From Parvularcula sp964342585 (lineage in GTDB: Bacteria; Pseudomonadota; Alphaproteobacteria; Caulobacterales; Parvularculaceae), in NCBI GenBank assembly GCA_964342585.1, contig CAYFHK010000072.1, positions 1-13,609 on the forward strand: 13,609 bases of DNA. The letters run 5' to 3'. Both the position numbers and the translations under genes were made by a program. This document shows, one piece after another, positions 1 through 7,561 of this stretch; position 1 is the first letter of the stretch; every line of letters starts with the position of its first letter. A model generated the notes under the pieces. That model was not told where the DNA came from. It saw only the letters and a list, made by a program, of their open reading frames with translations, and did not search any database.

Positions 1-1059
1 AATCCCGCCGATGACCTTTCATTTTCCAGGATTGCCAACAAACCGCGGCGCGGCCTTGGCGACAAAGCGATGCAAACCCTCGCCGTAACGGCTCGCGCGA
101 TGCAGACCTCGCTCGTTGAAGCAGCTCAACATCTTCTGGCAACGGATGAGCTACGCGGCAAAGCGAAAACGTCCCTTTCAGCGTTTCTCGATTCGTTGAA
201 TGCATGGCGCACACAAATGAAATCAACACCGCCTGGCGAGCTGGCCGAGCGCATCCTAGAAGACTCTGGGTATACTGATTTTTGGCGACAAGCCAAAAGC
301 GTCCAAAGTGCCGGAAAGCTCGACAACTTGAAAGAACTTGTCCAAGCGGCCGGTGAATTTGAAAGCTTAGAAGGCTATCTGGATCACGTCAGTTTGGTGG
401 CAGAGCGCGCAGCGAATGACGGCGACGGCGCCGTCTGGCTGATGACATTGCACGCAGCAAAAGGCCTCGAATTCCCAATCGTCTTTTTGCCAGGATGGGA
501 AGAGGACGTGTTCCCGTCGAGCCGGTCAATCGACGAGAAGGGCAAGGCCGGGTTAGAGGAAGAGCGTCGCCTCGCTTACGTCGGCATCACCCGCGCTCGA
601 GAATCCTGTCGGATCAGTTTCGCTGCAAATCGACAAGTCTACGGACGATGGCAGTCATCAATCCCCTCTCGGTTCGTGGATGAATTGCCCGAGGAGCACG
701 TCGATGTCGTGTCTGAGCCTGGGCTTTATGGCGCATCAGCGAAAGATCTGCCTGCCTATTCTCGTTTTGACGCAGACTATCTTAAAACGGAAGGGTCGAC
801 CTACGACACGCCAGGTTGGCGACGCGCGCGACGCGCAAATACGCCGTCAGCTGCGCCGCAAATCGAAGCCGCCGCGACCCTGATTGCGTCCTCCGCGCCA
901 GGCGAGAGCACTTTTGAGTTGGGCGACCGCGTCTTCCATCAGAAGTTTGGCTACGGAAAGGTTTTAGGCGGCGAAGGCAATAAGCTGGAGATTGCCTTCG
1001 AAAAAGCGGGCACGAAAAAGGTGATCGCAACCTTCTTAAAGGCCGCCGATGCCGTGTAA
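1..1059 (+). CDS. uvrD: UvrD/PcrA-type superfamily 1 DNA helicase, C-terminal part (5' truncated by window)
   Basis: The frame is open from base 1, with no start visible. The first codons (NPADDLSF, then RRGLGDKAM) match the helicase 2A/2B region of UvrD and PcrA, so this is the last 352 residues of a protein normally 700-800 long. The Walker A and DEAD-like motifs would lie upstream. Numbering from the window edge, motif V (LMTLHAAKGLEFP) is near residues 147-159 and motif VI (EEERRLAYVGITRAR) near 186-200, with the arginine finger at about 198. Residues 305-350 (FELGDRVFHQKFGYGKV...) match the C-terminal Tudor-like RNA-polymerase-binding domain of UvrD/PcrA. Family role: 3'-5' unwinding in nucleotide excision repair, mismatch repair and transcription-coupled repair. 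The PcrA/UvrD assignment over Rep rests on the Tudor tail. It ends with TAA, 160 bp before the Tad genes and probably not in their operon. Confidence 0.95.
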   Translation, partial: NPADDLSFSRIANKPRRGLGDKAMQTLAVTARAMQTSLVEAAQHLLATDELRGKAKTSLSAFLDSLNAWRTQMKSTPPGELAERILEDSGYTDFWRQAKSVQSAGKLDNLKELVQAAGEFESLEGYLDHVSLVAERAANDGDGAVWLMTLHAAKGLEFPIVFLPGWEEDVFPSSRSIDEKGKAGLEEERRLAYVGITRARESCRISFAANRQVYGRWQSSIPSRFVDELPEEHVDVVSEPGLYGASAKDLPAYSRFDADYLKTEGSTYDTPGWRRARRANTPSAAPQIEAAATLIASSAPGESTFELGDRVFHQKFGYGKVLGGEGNKLEIAFEKAGTKKVIATFLKAADAV

Positions 1060-1090
1060 CCGGCACGATGCGCGCCTCTGCGTTGTGATC

Positions 1091-1184
1091 TTTACCATGA
1101 AGGCGGCGTTAACCCATGCGCAAGTGAGAAATTGCGCGGCTCTGATGCCGGCCGGTCACGCGCATACGCGCGTCCGTTAACCAC
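1091..1184. promoter_or_regulatory. Cluster of CtrA-like half sites upstream of the Tad genes
   Basis: The gap between uvrD and the Tad set holds three sequences close to the alphaproteobacterial CtrA half site TTAACCAT: TTTACCAT at 1091-1098 (one mismatch), TTAACCCAT at 1109-1117 (one extra C) and TTAACCAC at 1177-1184 (one mismatch). No full TTAA-N7-TTAA box is present. Pilus genes are classic CtrA targets in Caulobacter, which makes this reading plausible. None of the sites is exact, so binding is inference. No clear -35/-10 pair could be picked out by eye. Confidence 0.35.
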
Positions 1185-1219
1185 GTTTGGCAATGGCTCT
1201 TTAGCCAATCCCGGGAAGA

Positions 1220-3646
1220 ATGGCTTCGCGCGGCGTAGTGCGCCTGGAGACATGCCCGAGTAAGGCTATGAAATTTTTGAGCGATGCATTAACGCGGATC
1301 TTTGGCGGCCTTCTAAATGAGGAGGCACCTTGGCGTGCGTTTTCGAAACGGTCAGACGGCAATGTGGCGATTTGGTTCGCGATGCTGCTGTTGCCAATGC
1401 TCGGCTTCTCTTTTGGCGCCTTGAAATTTGCCGAGATGTCGAGCTTCCGATCAGACATGAATGATGCGCTGGAAGCATCTGCCCTGGCCGTGGCAAGGCG
1501 CGCGGCAGCGCTTGGCGTCGATCCATGTACGCTATCTGAGAATTCAGATGGGACGATCCAAAACCAAGACGCGTTCGATACGCTGACGACTTATGGGCAA
1601 GAATTCTTTTTACGGAACTTTGCCCGCGCCGATAACATTTTCGGTGATAAAACCCTTACACAGAACTTTAACCCGGAGAACCACGTTACCTTTTCTGTGG
1701 GCTGTTCGACCGTGCGCGCCACGTCGAGCGCTTATCTTGATATGGGCTCGATCCTTTCGGAATTCTTCGAAGTGTCGGCCATTCCTGTTGGCCGCACAAC
1801 AGAAGTCTCTCTGCCGGGCGCTGGCCGCGTTGAGCTGGCTCTCGTGCTCGATGTCACCGGCTCCATGGATTGGTGCCCCACCCCTTCTGGCGGTAATTGT
1901 GGCTCGAACAATCGCATGAAGGCACTTAAAGATGCCGCAGGCGACATGCTCGATTCGCTCTATGGGCCGGGCGACGATATTGTGAACAATTTCGTCCGTG
2001 TTGCGATCGTTCCATTTAACACAGGTGTGAATGTCGGGCCAGAGAGCTTTTTCTACGGCAGCGGTGGCGGCGTCACTAGTGACGGGCTCTCGTGGATCGA
2101 CACCGAGGCTGAAGCGTTTTGGCATGGCGCGAACTTCTTCCACGTTGAATATGATGACAGCAGCGGTGCGTCGAATTCGGGTAATTGGTTCGACATCGAC
2201 CCAGACCGTAAAGTGAACCATTTTGACCTCTTCAACAGCATTGATGAGGACTACGCGGAATGGAAGGGCTGCGTTGAAGCCCGCCCCTTCCCGCTGGACG
2301 AGGTAGACGCGGAACCCGGCACCGCCTTTACCGAAACCGATTATAACGCGGCGCGGACAAAACCGTCAGATCTCACAATTCCGGACGATGTGACGTCTTC
2401 TGTCATCTCACGGATCAATATGGCGTGGAACGATATTCCAACGATCCCAAGCCATTACACGTTGGCCGAGCTTGCAGACCCGGCGAATACAAAATTTGTT
2501 CCGTGGTTCGTACCGGATGAACCCGACTGCTATTACGGCGCATGCGGCGGCTACGAGAGCCAAAGCGGCTGGCAACGCGACTTCTTTAGCGGCAATTGGT
2601 GGGACGCCGAAGACTTTCCTGCGAACATTCTTGATGGCCCGGATAGCGACTTTGGCGATTACGAAGACTGGTACCAGAACCGCTACTTCGTTCTTGACTA
2701 TAAGTACACAAACGTTCGCAACGGCACACGTGATTCATCCGAACCCTATCGGAACTTATTGATGCACTACCGCAATGTGTACCATGAGAACATCGTGGTC
2801 GCAGGCGATATCGTTTCGGGCGGAAAAGCAGATTGTGGACAAGGGATTTTTTCATTCGGCTACGATTCTTCCAACGCTGCCGATATGGTGGAAATCATCA
2901 ATCGCTTTGGCGCTTATGAATGTCGCGAAGGCGAATACTTTCTCCGTCAGGCCTATCCTGGGATCTGGAATGAAACGACGCAGACCTATGACGGCAAATA
3001 CGACGACGTCTATGCGTATTCCAGCACAAGTGATGAGACCTCTACGCGCGAAATCGCCTCGCAAGGGCCGAACTACAACTGTTCAACCCCGATCCTACGG
3101 CTGACCAATCGCAAGAAAGATATCACCGATCACCTCGACAAGCTCATTCCCGGTGGCGGTACGAATGTCTCCGTCGGCGCGGCTTGGGGCTGGCGCGTCC
3201 TATCGAACCGGGCACCTTTCGTCGATGGCACTGATCCGAATACGCTAGAGGGAAAACGTTGGCGGAAATTCATGGTCCTGATGACCGATGGTGAGAACAG
3301 CCTGACGCCGCTCTCTAACCATAATGACTCCTACTTCGGCGCATATGGCTTCTTGTCTGAAGACCGCCTCGGCATCAATTCCGACAGCGGCAGGTCAACA
3401 CGGGCGGATGAGTACGAGGCCGAGTTCGACAATAAAATGATCCGCATTTGTCACCGTGCACGGATGGACGGGATCAAAGTCTTCTCCATCGGTTTCGCCA
3501 TCCAAGCCGGCGGCGCAATCGAACAGGCGCTGAAAGCCTGCGCGATTGAAACGGATGCCTATTTCCGCGCCGATAATGCGTCAGAGTTGAACGAAGCGTT
3601 CGGAAACATCACCGATCAAATCGTCGAACTGCATATCTCGGGGTAA
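1220..3646 (+). CDS. TadG-like pilus assembly protein with von Willebrand factor A domain
   Basis: This is an 808-residue Tad/Flp-pilus-associated protein. A short basic cytoplasmic tail precedes a membrane helix at about residues 48-68 (GNVAIWFAMLLLPMLG), the usual TadE/TadG N-terminus, so most of the chain is periplasmic or external. A vWA domain has a split MIDAS metal site: D211-V-T-G-S215, T648 in PGGGTN, and D690 in LMTDGEN. The GCVEARP segment, the FVPWFVPDEPD segment and the tail (ALKACAIETDAYFRADNASELNEAF) are typical of alphaproteobacterial TadG-like proteins. The stretch between the first and second MIDAS elements is about 430 residues, rich in Trp, Tyr, Asp and Gly. The start is uncertain: ATG 1220 (GGGAAGA just upstream) or ATG 1268 (MKFLSD, closer to family N-termini); neither has ideal ribosome-site spacing. 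It is first of three same-strand Tad genes. The exact role (tip, adhesion or assembly) is not known from sequence. Confidence 0.9.
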   Translation: MASRGVVRLETCPSKAMKFLSDALTRIFGGLLNEEAPWRAFSKRSDGNVAIWFAMLLLPMLGFSFGALKFAEMSSFRSDMNDALEASALAVARRAAALGVDPCTLSENSDGTIQNQDAFDTLTTYGQEFFLRNFARADNIFGDKTLTQNFNPENHVTFSVGCSTVRATSSAYLDMGSILSEFFEVSAIPVGRTTEVSLPGAGRVELALVLDVTGSMDWCPTPSGGNCGSNNRMKALKDAAGDMLDSLYGPGDDIVNNFVRVAIVPFNTGVNVGPESFFYGSGGGVTSDGLSWIDTEAEAFWHGANFFHVEYDDSSGASNSGNWFDIDPDRKVNHFDLFNSIDEDYAEWKGCVEARPFPLDEVDAEPGTAFTETDYNAARTKPSDLTIPDDVTSSVISRINMAWNDIPTIPSHYTLAELADPANTKFVPWFVPDEPDCYYGACGGYESQSGWQRDFFSGNWWDAEDFPANILDGPDSDFGDYEDWYQNRYFVLDYKYTNVRNGTRDSSEPYRNLLMHYRNVYHENIVVAGDIVSGGKADCGQGIFSFGYDSSNAADMVEIINRFGAYECREGEYFLRQAYPGIWNETTQTYDGKYDDVYAYSSTSDETSTREIASQGPNYNCSTPILRLTNRKKDITDHLDKLIPGGGTNVSVGAAWGWRVLSNRAPFVDGTDPNTLEGKRWRKFMVLMTDGENSLTPLSNHNDSYFGAYGFLSEDRLGINSDSGRSTRADEYEAEFDNKMIRICHRARMDGIKVFSIGFAIQAGGAIEQALKACAIETDAYFRADNASELNEAFGNITDQIVELHISG

Positions 3647-3654
3647 GGCGGCAC

Positions 3655-4275
3655 ATGATGCGATCCATCTTACGCATATGCGCTGCCCTTCGACGAAAAT
3701 CCGACGGGTCAACGGCGATTGAGACGGCTTTCATCTTGCCGATTTTCTTCGCGCTCGTTTTCTCGTGCTTCGAGATCGGTTTTTTGTTTTTCCGCCAGGC
3801 GGTCGTTGAAGATGCGGTTTATTCAGCCGCGCGAACAATCCGTGTGGGTCAAGCCGTCAGTGCCGACTACGAGGCAGAGGATCCAGAGGAAGGCGAATGC
3901 GAGACGGGGGGCGAATGTTTCTTCGATGAGATTTGTGAGTCCGTCAGTATGCTTGGCGATTGCGAAGAGCGGCTCTCGGTGGAGGTCAGGCAATTCGACA
4001 GTTTCGAAGATCTCGTCGCCAACGGGAACACGGCGATGACATGTCCGAACACGCCTGGATATGACTCAGACGCACAAGCTTATGAGCCTGGCGACCGAGA
4101 CGATGTGATCCGTGTTCGGATATGCTACTTGGTGAATGTCCTCAACCCCGCCTTGGGCATCAGTCTGGAGCGAAACGATGACGGTACGCGTTCCATCGTT
4201 TCGACGTTCATCCACCGGAACGAACCATTCCTGGGCGAAGACGATTTGAACCCGAACGATGCGTTGGAGGACTGA
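3655..4275 (+). CDS. TadE family pseudopilin-like protein
   Basis: This is a 206-residue protein with the TadE pattern: a basic N-terminal tail, G18-STAI-E23, then a hydrophobic helix at about residues 24-48 (ILPIFFALVFSCFEIGFLFF), then a periplasmic domain. G followed by four residues and E fits the TadV-type prepilin peptidase cleavage site, with Thr rather than Tyr at +6. After YSAARTIRVGQA comes an acidic segment with C82, C88, C94 and C103. The C94/C103 pair (EICESVSMLGDCEERL) corresponds to the cysteine pair usual in TadE proteins; C82/C88 look like an added pair. C130 and C157 follow. The gene starts 8 bp after the vWA gene with AAGGCGG as ribosome site (ATG 3655, or 3658). TadE-like proteins are minor pseudopilins needed for Flp pilus assembly; that role here is by family. 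Confidence 0.9.
   Translation: MMRSILRICAALRRKSDGSTAIETAFILPIFFALVFSCFEIGFLFFRQAVVEDAVYSAARTIRVGQAVSADYEAEDPEEGECETGGECFFDEICESVSMLGDCEERLSVEVRQFDSFEDLVANGNTAMTCPNTPGYDSDAQAYEPGDRDDVIRVRICYLVNVLNPALGISLERNDDGTRSIVSTFIHRNEPFLGEDDLNPNDALED
4266..4270 (+). promoter_or_regulatory. Ribosome binding site for the second TadE-like gene
   Basis: GGAGG lies inside the last codons of the preceding TadE gene, 7 bp before ATG 4278 and 10 bp before ATG 4281. This supports translational coupling and fixes the start to the MM pair. Confidence 0.75.
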
Positions 4276-4277
4276 TC

Positions 4278-4922
4278 ATGATGTCGTTCTTTCGCCCGCT
4301 CATCCGCCGCTTCGCGCGATCCCAAAACGGCCATGCCGCCGTTGAGTTTTCCTTCATCGCACCTGTGTGTTTGACGATTTTGTTCGGCGCCATGGAGGTC
4401 ACCGATGGGGTGACAACCAACAAATATGTCGAGCATGCAACGGCGATGATTGCGGATCTGACGGCAAGAACGCCGATCGAGGGTGGCGAAGTCAAAATCT
4501 ATGAGGATGAGCTTGAGGACATTTTCCGGGCCGCGACCCAGATTTTGAATGGTCACGGGATCGAAGGCGCCCGCATGCGCATCACGTCCCTTGAACGCAA
4601 TGCAAGCGATGATGGATATGAAGTGGTGTGGTCGCAGGAAGTTCTGCCAGGCTCCAGTGTCATGACCACGACAGTCGACGCGGATTACGCTGCCGGCAGC
4701 GCCTTCACGAACCTTGGCCCCAACCAAATTCTCGACACTGATATCGGGCTGATGGACCCAGGCCACCACTTGATCCTTGCTGAGATCGAACATGAGTTCA
4801 CGTCGAAGCTTTCGAGCATCAAATATTCGAACCTGAAGCTAAAAGGCACACAAATCAGGCTGCCGCGGTCGGACTTGCAGATCCATTTCTGTACAGAAGG
4901 CGATGAGTGCACGAACGACTGA
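4278..4922 (+). CDS. TadE/TadG-like pilus assembly protein
   Basis: This is a 214-residue protein with the same N-terminal design as its upstream neighbour: a basic tail, G18-HAAV-E23-F24, then a hydrophobic helix at about residues 24-42 (SFIAPVCLTILFGAMEV). The G and E fall at the same residue numbers as in the preceding protein, which fits processing by one prepilin peptidase. The rest (residues 45-214) is a soluble periplasmic domain containing VEHATAMIADLTAR and RMRITSLE, a pattern common in short TadG-like proteins; it has no vWA domain. Two cysteines lie near the C-terminus (FCTEGDEC). It starts 2 bp after the previous stop, with the ribosome site inside the preceding gene, so it is the third member of the operon. 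Its stop is 10 bp from the convergent glk stop. Function is assigned by family and context. Confidence 0.88.
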   Translation: MMSFFRPLIRRFARSQNGHAAVEFSFIAPVCLTILFGAMEVTDGVTTNKYVEHATAMIADLTARTPIEGGEVKIYEDELEDIFRAATQILNGHGIEGARMRITSLERNASDDGYEVVWSQEVLPGSSVMTTTVDADYAAGSAFTNLGPNQILDTDIGLMDPGHHLILAEIEHEFTSKLSSIKYSNLKLKGTQIRLPRSDLQIHFCTEGDECTND

Positions 4923-4932
4923 GCGTGCGCGC

Positions 4933-5937
4933 TTAATCGGTGGCTTCTTGATGACGAAGCCGTGCTGCCGCGCCTTTCAAGGCCGCATCATCAGCCAATA
5001 TCAGTGAGACTGGGATTTGCTCAAGATAGGCCTGCATCGGCCCCTCACCGCAAAAGATCTGATTGAAGGGGGATTGTCGGAATTCTGACTTGAACCGGGG
5101 AAGAATGCCCCCGGCGAGAAAGACGCCTCCCCGTGCGCCGGTCGAGAGCGCGGCATTCCGCACGACACTGCCGAGGAAACAGAAGAAGACATCAAGAGTG
5201 GCGATGGCGGCCGGTTCCCCTTGAGCTGCGGCAGCCGTGATATCCGACGCTTGCCGATGATCGTGGGGGTCACCTCGCCGCTCACGGACAATCGAATCAA
5301 GTCGCGCCAAACCCGGGCCCGAAAGGGCATCCTCCGCGGATGCTGTCCGCCCCACCAGTTCGGACAAGCGGGCAACGATCTCAGCCTCTCCTGATGTACG
5401 CGCCGGTAAGTGGACGTGTCCCCCTTCCGTCGCGATCGCTAGAACGGCGCCCGATCCTTGCGGGACACCGATGGATTGGCCAAGGCCCGTCCCCGGCCCA
5501 ATGACAAGCCGCGGCGCGTCTAAGATCGCCTCGCCCTCTTTGACTTGTTCTCCTTCGCCGACGGCAACGGCGTAATACGCCAACGCTTCGAAGTCATTCA
5601 TAAGTACAAATCGGGCTGGACCGTCAGTACCCGCAAAAACCTCTTCGAGATGCGAGATCGAAAGTGCCCATTCGGAGTTTGTGAAATCAACGACCCCATC
5701 GCGCACGGGGCCCGCAACGGCGAGACACGCGGCACGCAAAACGGCCCCTTGATCGGCGAGATACGCGGTCAACGCTGCATCAAAGGTCGGATAATCGGCC
5801 ACATGGCGATTCTCATGGCCGAAAAGCCCGCCCTCAGAATCGACGCAAGCAAAACGCGCATTTGTGCCGCCGATATCGGCCACGACATCGACGGCGACGC
5901 GTTCCCCTGGAAGAGGCGGACGACGGTTAGCCGCCAT
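4933..5937 (-). CDS. glk: Glucokinase
   Basis: This is a 334-residue protein of the E. coli Glk-type family (usually about 320), which phosphorylates glucose with ATP to glucose 6-phosphate in the cytoplasm. The phosphate-binding motif D21-I-G-G-T-N-A-R is near the N-terminus. Sugar-site elements are FTNSEW (85-90), M113-N-D-F-E (D115 as likely catalytic base), the G147-PGTGLG loop and E171-G-G-H174. ALSGPGL (about 204-210) and LAGGI towards the C-terminus complete the pattern. The ATG at 5937 begins 3 bp after the pepA stop, with GAAGG inside the pepA end, so the two are probably co-transcribed and coupled. The N-terminus carries about 14 residues before the first strand, slightly longer than usual; an internal GTG start would be the alternative. 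Substrate specificity within the hexose kinases is inferred from family. Confidence 0.93.
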   Translation of the reverse strand: MAANRRPPLPGERVAVDVVADIGGTNARFACVDSEGGLFGHENRHVADYPTFDAALTAYLADQGAVLRAACLAVAGPVRDGVVDFTNSEWALSISHLEEVFAGTDGPARFVLMNDFEALAYYAVAVGEGEQVKEGEAILDAPRLVIGPGTGLGQSIGVPQGSGAVLAIATEGGHVHLPARTSGEAEIVARLSELVGRTASAEDALSGPGLARLDSIVRERRGDPHDHRQASDITAAAAQGEPAAIATLDVFFCFLGSVVRNAALSTGARGGVFLAGGILPRFKSEFRQSPFNQIFCGEGPMQAYLEQIPVSLILADDAALKGAAARLRHQEATD

Positions 5938-5940
5938 CCA

Positions 5941-7428
5941 TCAGCCTTCGTAGTTTTCTTTGACCCACGCATTGAGCAGGCGGACGCCGTAACCCGTTGC
6001 GCCTTTGGGACATACCGGCTCGTCTTTTTTCGTCCATGCCATGCCCGCGATATCGAGGTGCGCCCACGGCACATCGTCTTCCACGAACCGCGCAAGAAAC
6101 GCCGCGGCCGAGGACGAGCCGCCATCGCGCCCACCGATGTTTTTCATATCCGCGATGTCGGACTTGATCATGTCGTCATGCGCTTTGGTGAGCGGCATCC
6201 GCCACAGCTTCTCACCGCTGGTATCGCCCGCCTTCAATAGCGCCTCGGCGATCCCGTCATCTTTGCTGAAGAGCCCGCCAAATTCATGGGCAAGGCTGAC
6301 GATGATCGCGCCGGTCAACGTCGCCAGATCGACGATGGCCTTCGGTTTATAGGTCTTCTGCGTATAGGTCAGCACATCAGCGAGCACCAGGCGGCCTTCC
6401 GCATCGGTGTTCAGCACCTCAATCGTTTGGCCTGACATCGATTTGACCACATCCGCAGGGCGCTGCGCATTGCCGTCTGGCATGTTCTCGACAAGGCCGA
6501 TCAGCCCCACCGCGTTGACCTTGGCTTTCCGCGCCGCAAGGGCATGCATCGCACCGGTGACGGCTGCCGCGCCGCCCATGTCGAATTTCATGTCCTCCAT
6601 ACCTGGGGCAGGTTTGATGCTGATCCCGCCGGTGTCGAAGGTGACGCCTTTGCCCACAAGCGCAACGGGAGCTTCCCCCTTCTCGCCGCCATTCCAGATC
6701 ATGATGGCAAGCTGACTTTCACGAACCGACCCCTGTCCGACGCCCAAAAGGCTGCCCATGCCAAGCTCAGTCATCTTCGCCTCATCGAGGACGATGACCT
6801 CGAGGCCCACTTCTTCAAGCTCTTTGCATCGCTCAGCGAAGCTGGCTGGATACAAAATATTTGGCGGCTCGGAAACGAGGTCACGGGCGGTCTTCACGCC
6901 TGCGGCAATCGCATCTTGCTCTGCCAACAGGTCGCTTGCGTCTTTATCATGAGGCGTAACGATCACGGCTGCCTCAAGCGGCACCACTTTTTCGGGTTTC
7001 GTCTTCACACGATAAATGTCGAAATCATACGCCCGCAGACGAATACCCAGCGCAACTTCGGCGGCGAGTTGGCCGCCTGAAACTTTCCCCAAGCCGCCAT
7101 CGGGCAGCTCAATCGCCAGATGGTCCGCCTTGCCCTTCACGGCAGCGTAGGCCTTCCCGCCAAGTGTCAAGCCGGTCAGATGATCCAGCGAATCGGCTTT
7201 GCCCAGCCCGAGCAGGATGAAGACGGCGTCCTCACGGCCCTTCGGCGCAGGGATCGTCAAGGTCTCACCCACTTTCCCCTCAAACCGCGCCGCCTTGATC
7301 GCGCGCGAAATGGCATGGTCGGTCACCTCATCAATGGATTTGACCGCGGCAGTATCGAGCGCGTTTTGCAGGGCGGGCACGACAATGGCGCCGGTTGTGG
7401 GAAGATCGGAGGCGAAGCTGATTTTCAC
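5941..7428 (-). CDS. pepA: Leucyl aminopeptidase (M17 family, PepA)
   Basis: This is a 495-residue cytosolic dinuclear-metal aminopeptidase that removes N-terminal residues from peptides (E. coli PepA has 503). The catalytic domain is complete: K260 and D265 in VGKGVTFDTGG, K272 in SIKPAPG, D283 in MKFDMGG, and the M17 signature N340-T-D-A-E-G-R-L347, giving metal ligands D342/E344 and the active-site R346. These sit a constant 10 residues before the E. coli equivalents. The N-terminal regulatory domain occupies about residues 1-165. The start codon is GTG at 7428; an in-frame stop nine bases upstream (7440-7438) rules out any longer start, and MKISFAS matches family N-termini. The ribosome site is weak (AAAGG about 12 bp away). 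It is divergent from lptF and followed by glk. In E. coli PepA also binds DNA; nothing here shows that for this protein. Confidence 0.96.
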   Translation of the reverse strand: MKISFASDLPTTGAIVVPALQNALDTAAVKSIDEVTDHAISRAIKAARFEGKVGETLTIPAPKGREDAVFILLGLGKADSLDHLTGLTLGGKAYAAVKGKADHLAIELPDGGLGKVSGGQLAAEVALGIRLRAYDFDIYRVKTKPEKVVPLEAAVIVTPHDKDASDLLAEQDAIAAGVKTARDLVSEPPNILYPASFAERCKELEEVGLEVIVLDEAKMTELGMGSLLGVGQGSVRESQLAIMIWNGGEKGEAPVALVGKGVTFDTGGISIKPAPGMEDMKFDMGGAAAVTGAMHALAARKAKVNAVGLIGLVENMPDGNAQRPADVVKSMSGQTIEVLNTDAEGRLVLADVLTYTQKTYKPKAIVDLATLTGAIIVSLAHEFGGLFSKDDGIAEALLKAGDTSGEKLWRMPLTKAHDDMIKSDIADMKNIGGRDGGSSSAAAFLARFVEDDVPWAHLDIAGMAWTKKDEPVCPKGATGYGVRLLNAWVKENYEG

Positions 7429-7473
7429 GTTAGACCGTTACCTTTCTTCAAATGGCGGGATCGGCGAGGCTGG

Positions 7474-7507
7474 TGTGCTAGGCGAGCACAAAACGCTGTG
7501 CTAGGCG
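7474..7507. repeat. TGTGCT/AGCACA repeat in the pepA-lptF divergent promoter region
   Basis: TGTGCTAGGCG occurs twice as an exact 11-bp direct repeat (7474-7484 and 7497-7507), 23 bp apart start to start. Between the copies lies AGCACA (7485-7490), the exact inverse of TGTGCT. The order is therefore TGTGCT-N5-AGCACA-N6-TGTGCT, giving two overlapping perfect palindromes. It sits in the 133-bp gap between the pepA and lptF starts, where both promoters must be. It looks like an operator for a dimeric regulator; the regulator is unknown. A hairpin is possible but there is no T-tract. Confidence 0.55.
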
Positions 7508-7561
7508 CCTTGGACCCCAATGTGAAGCTGACGACCCGTCGCTGACTGCGAAGCCATCCTT

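Noticed and set aside
1158..1173. Hairpin ACGCGC-ATAC-GCGCGT as a terminator for uvrD
   Set aside because: The 6-bp stem is perfect but there is no T-tract after it, and GC-rich palindromes of this size arise often in such DNA.
1610..2221. A 203-codon minus-strand open frame inside the vWA gene
   Set aside because: It is antisense to the MIDAS-containing region of a recognised gene, with low-complexity basic text and no family match.
4125..4793. A 222-codon minus-strand open frame across the two TadE-like genes
   Set aside because: It is antisense to two genes with clear pilin-like N-termini and shows no domain pattern of its own.
4921..4935. Short palindrome AGCG-TGCG-CGCT between the convergent Tad and glk genes as a bidirectional terminator
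   Set aside because: A 4-bp stem is too weak and lacks T-tracts on either side, although some termination signal is expected here.
5545..6240. A 231-codon plus-strand open frame antisense to glk and pepA
   Set aside because: It lies wholly opposite two well-supported enzymes, has no recognisable family text, and GC-rich codon bias on the other strand commonly creates such frames.
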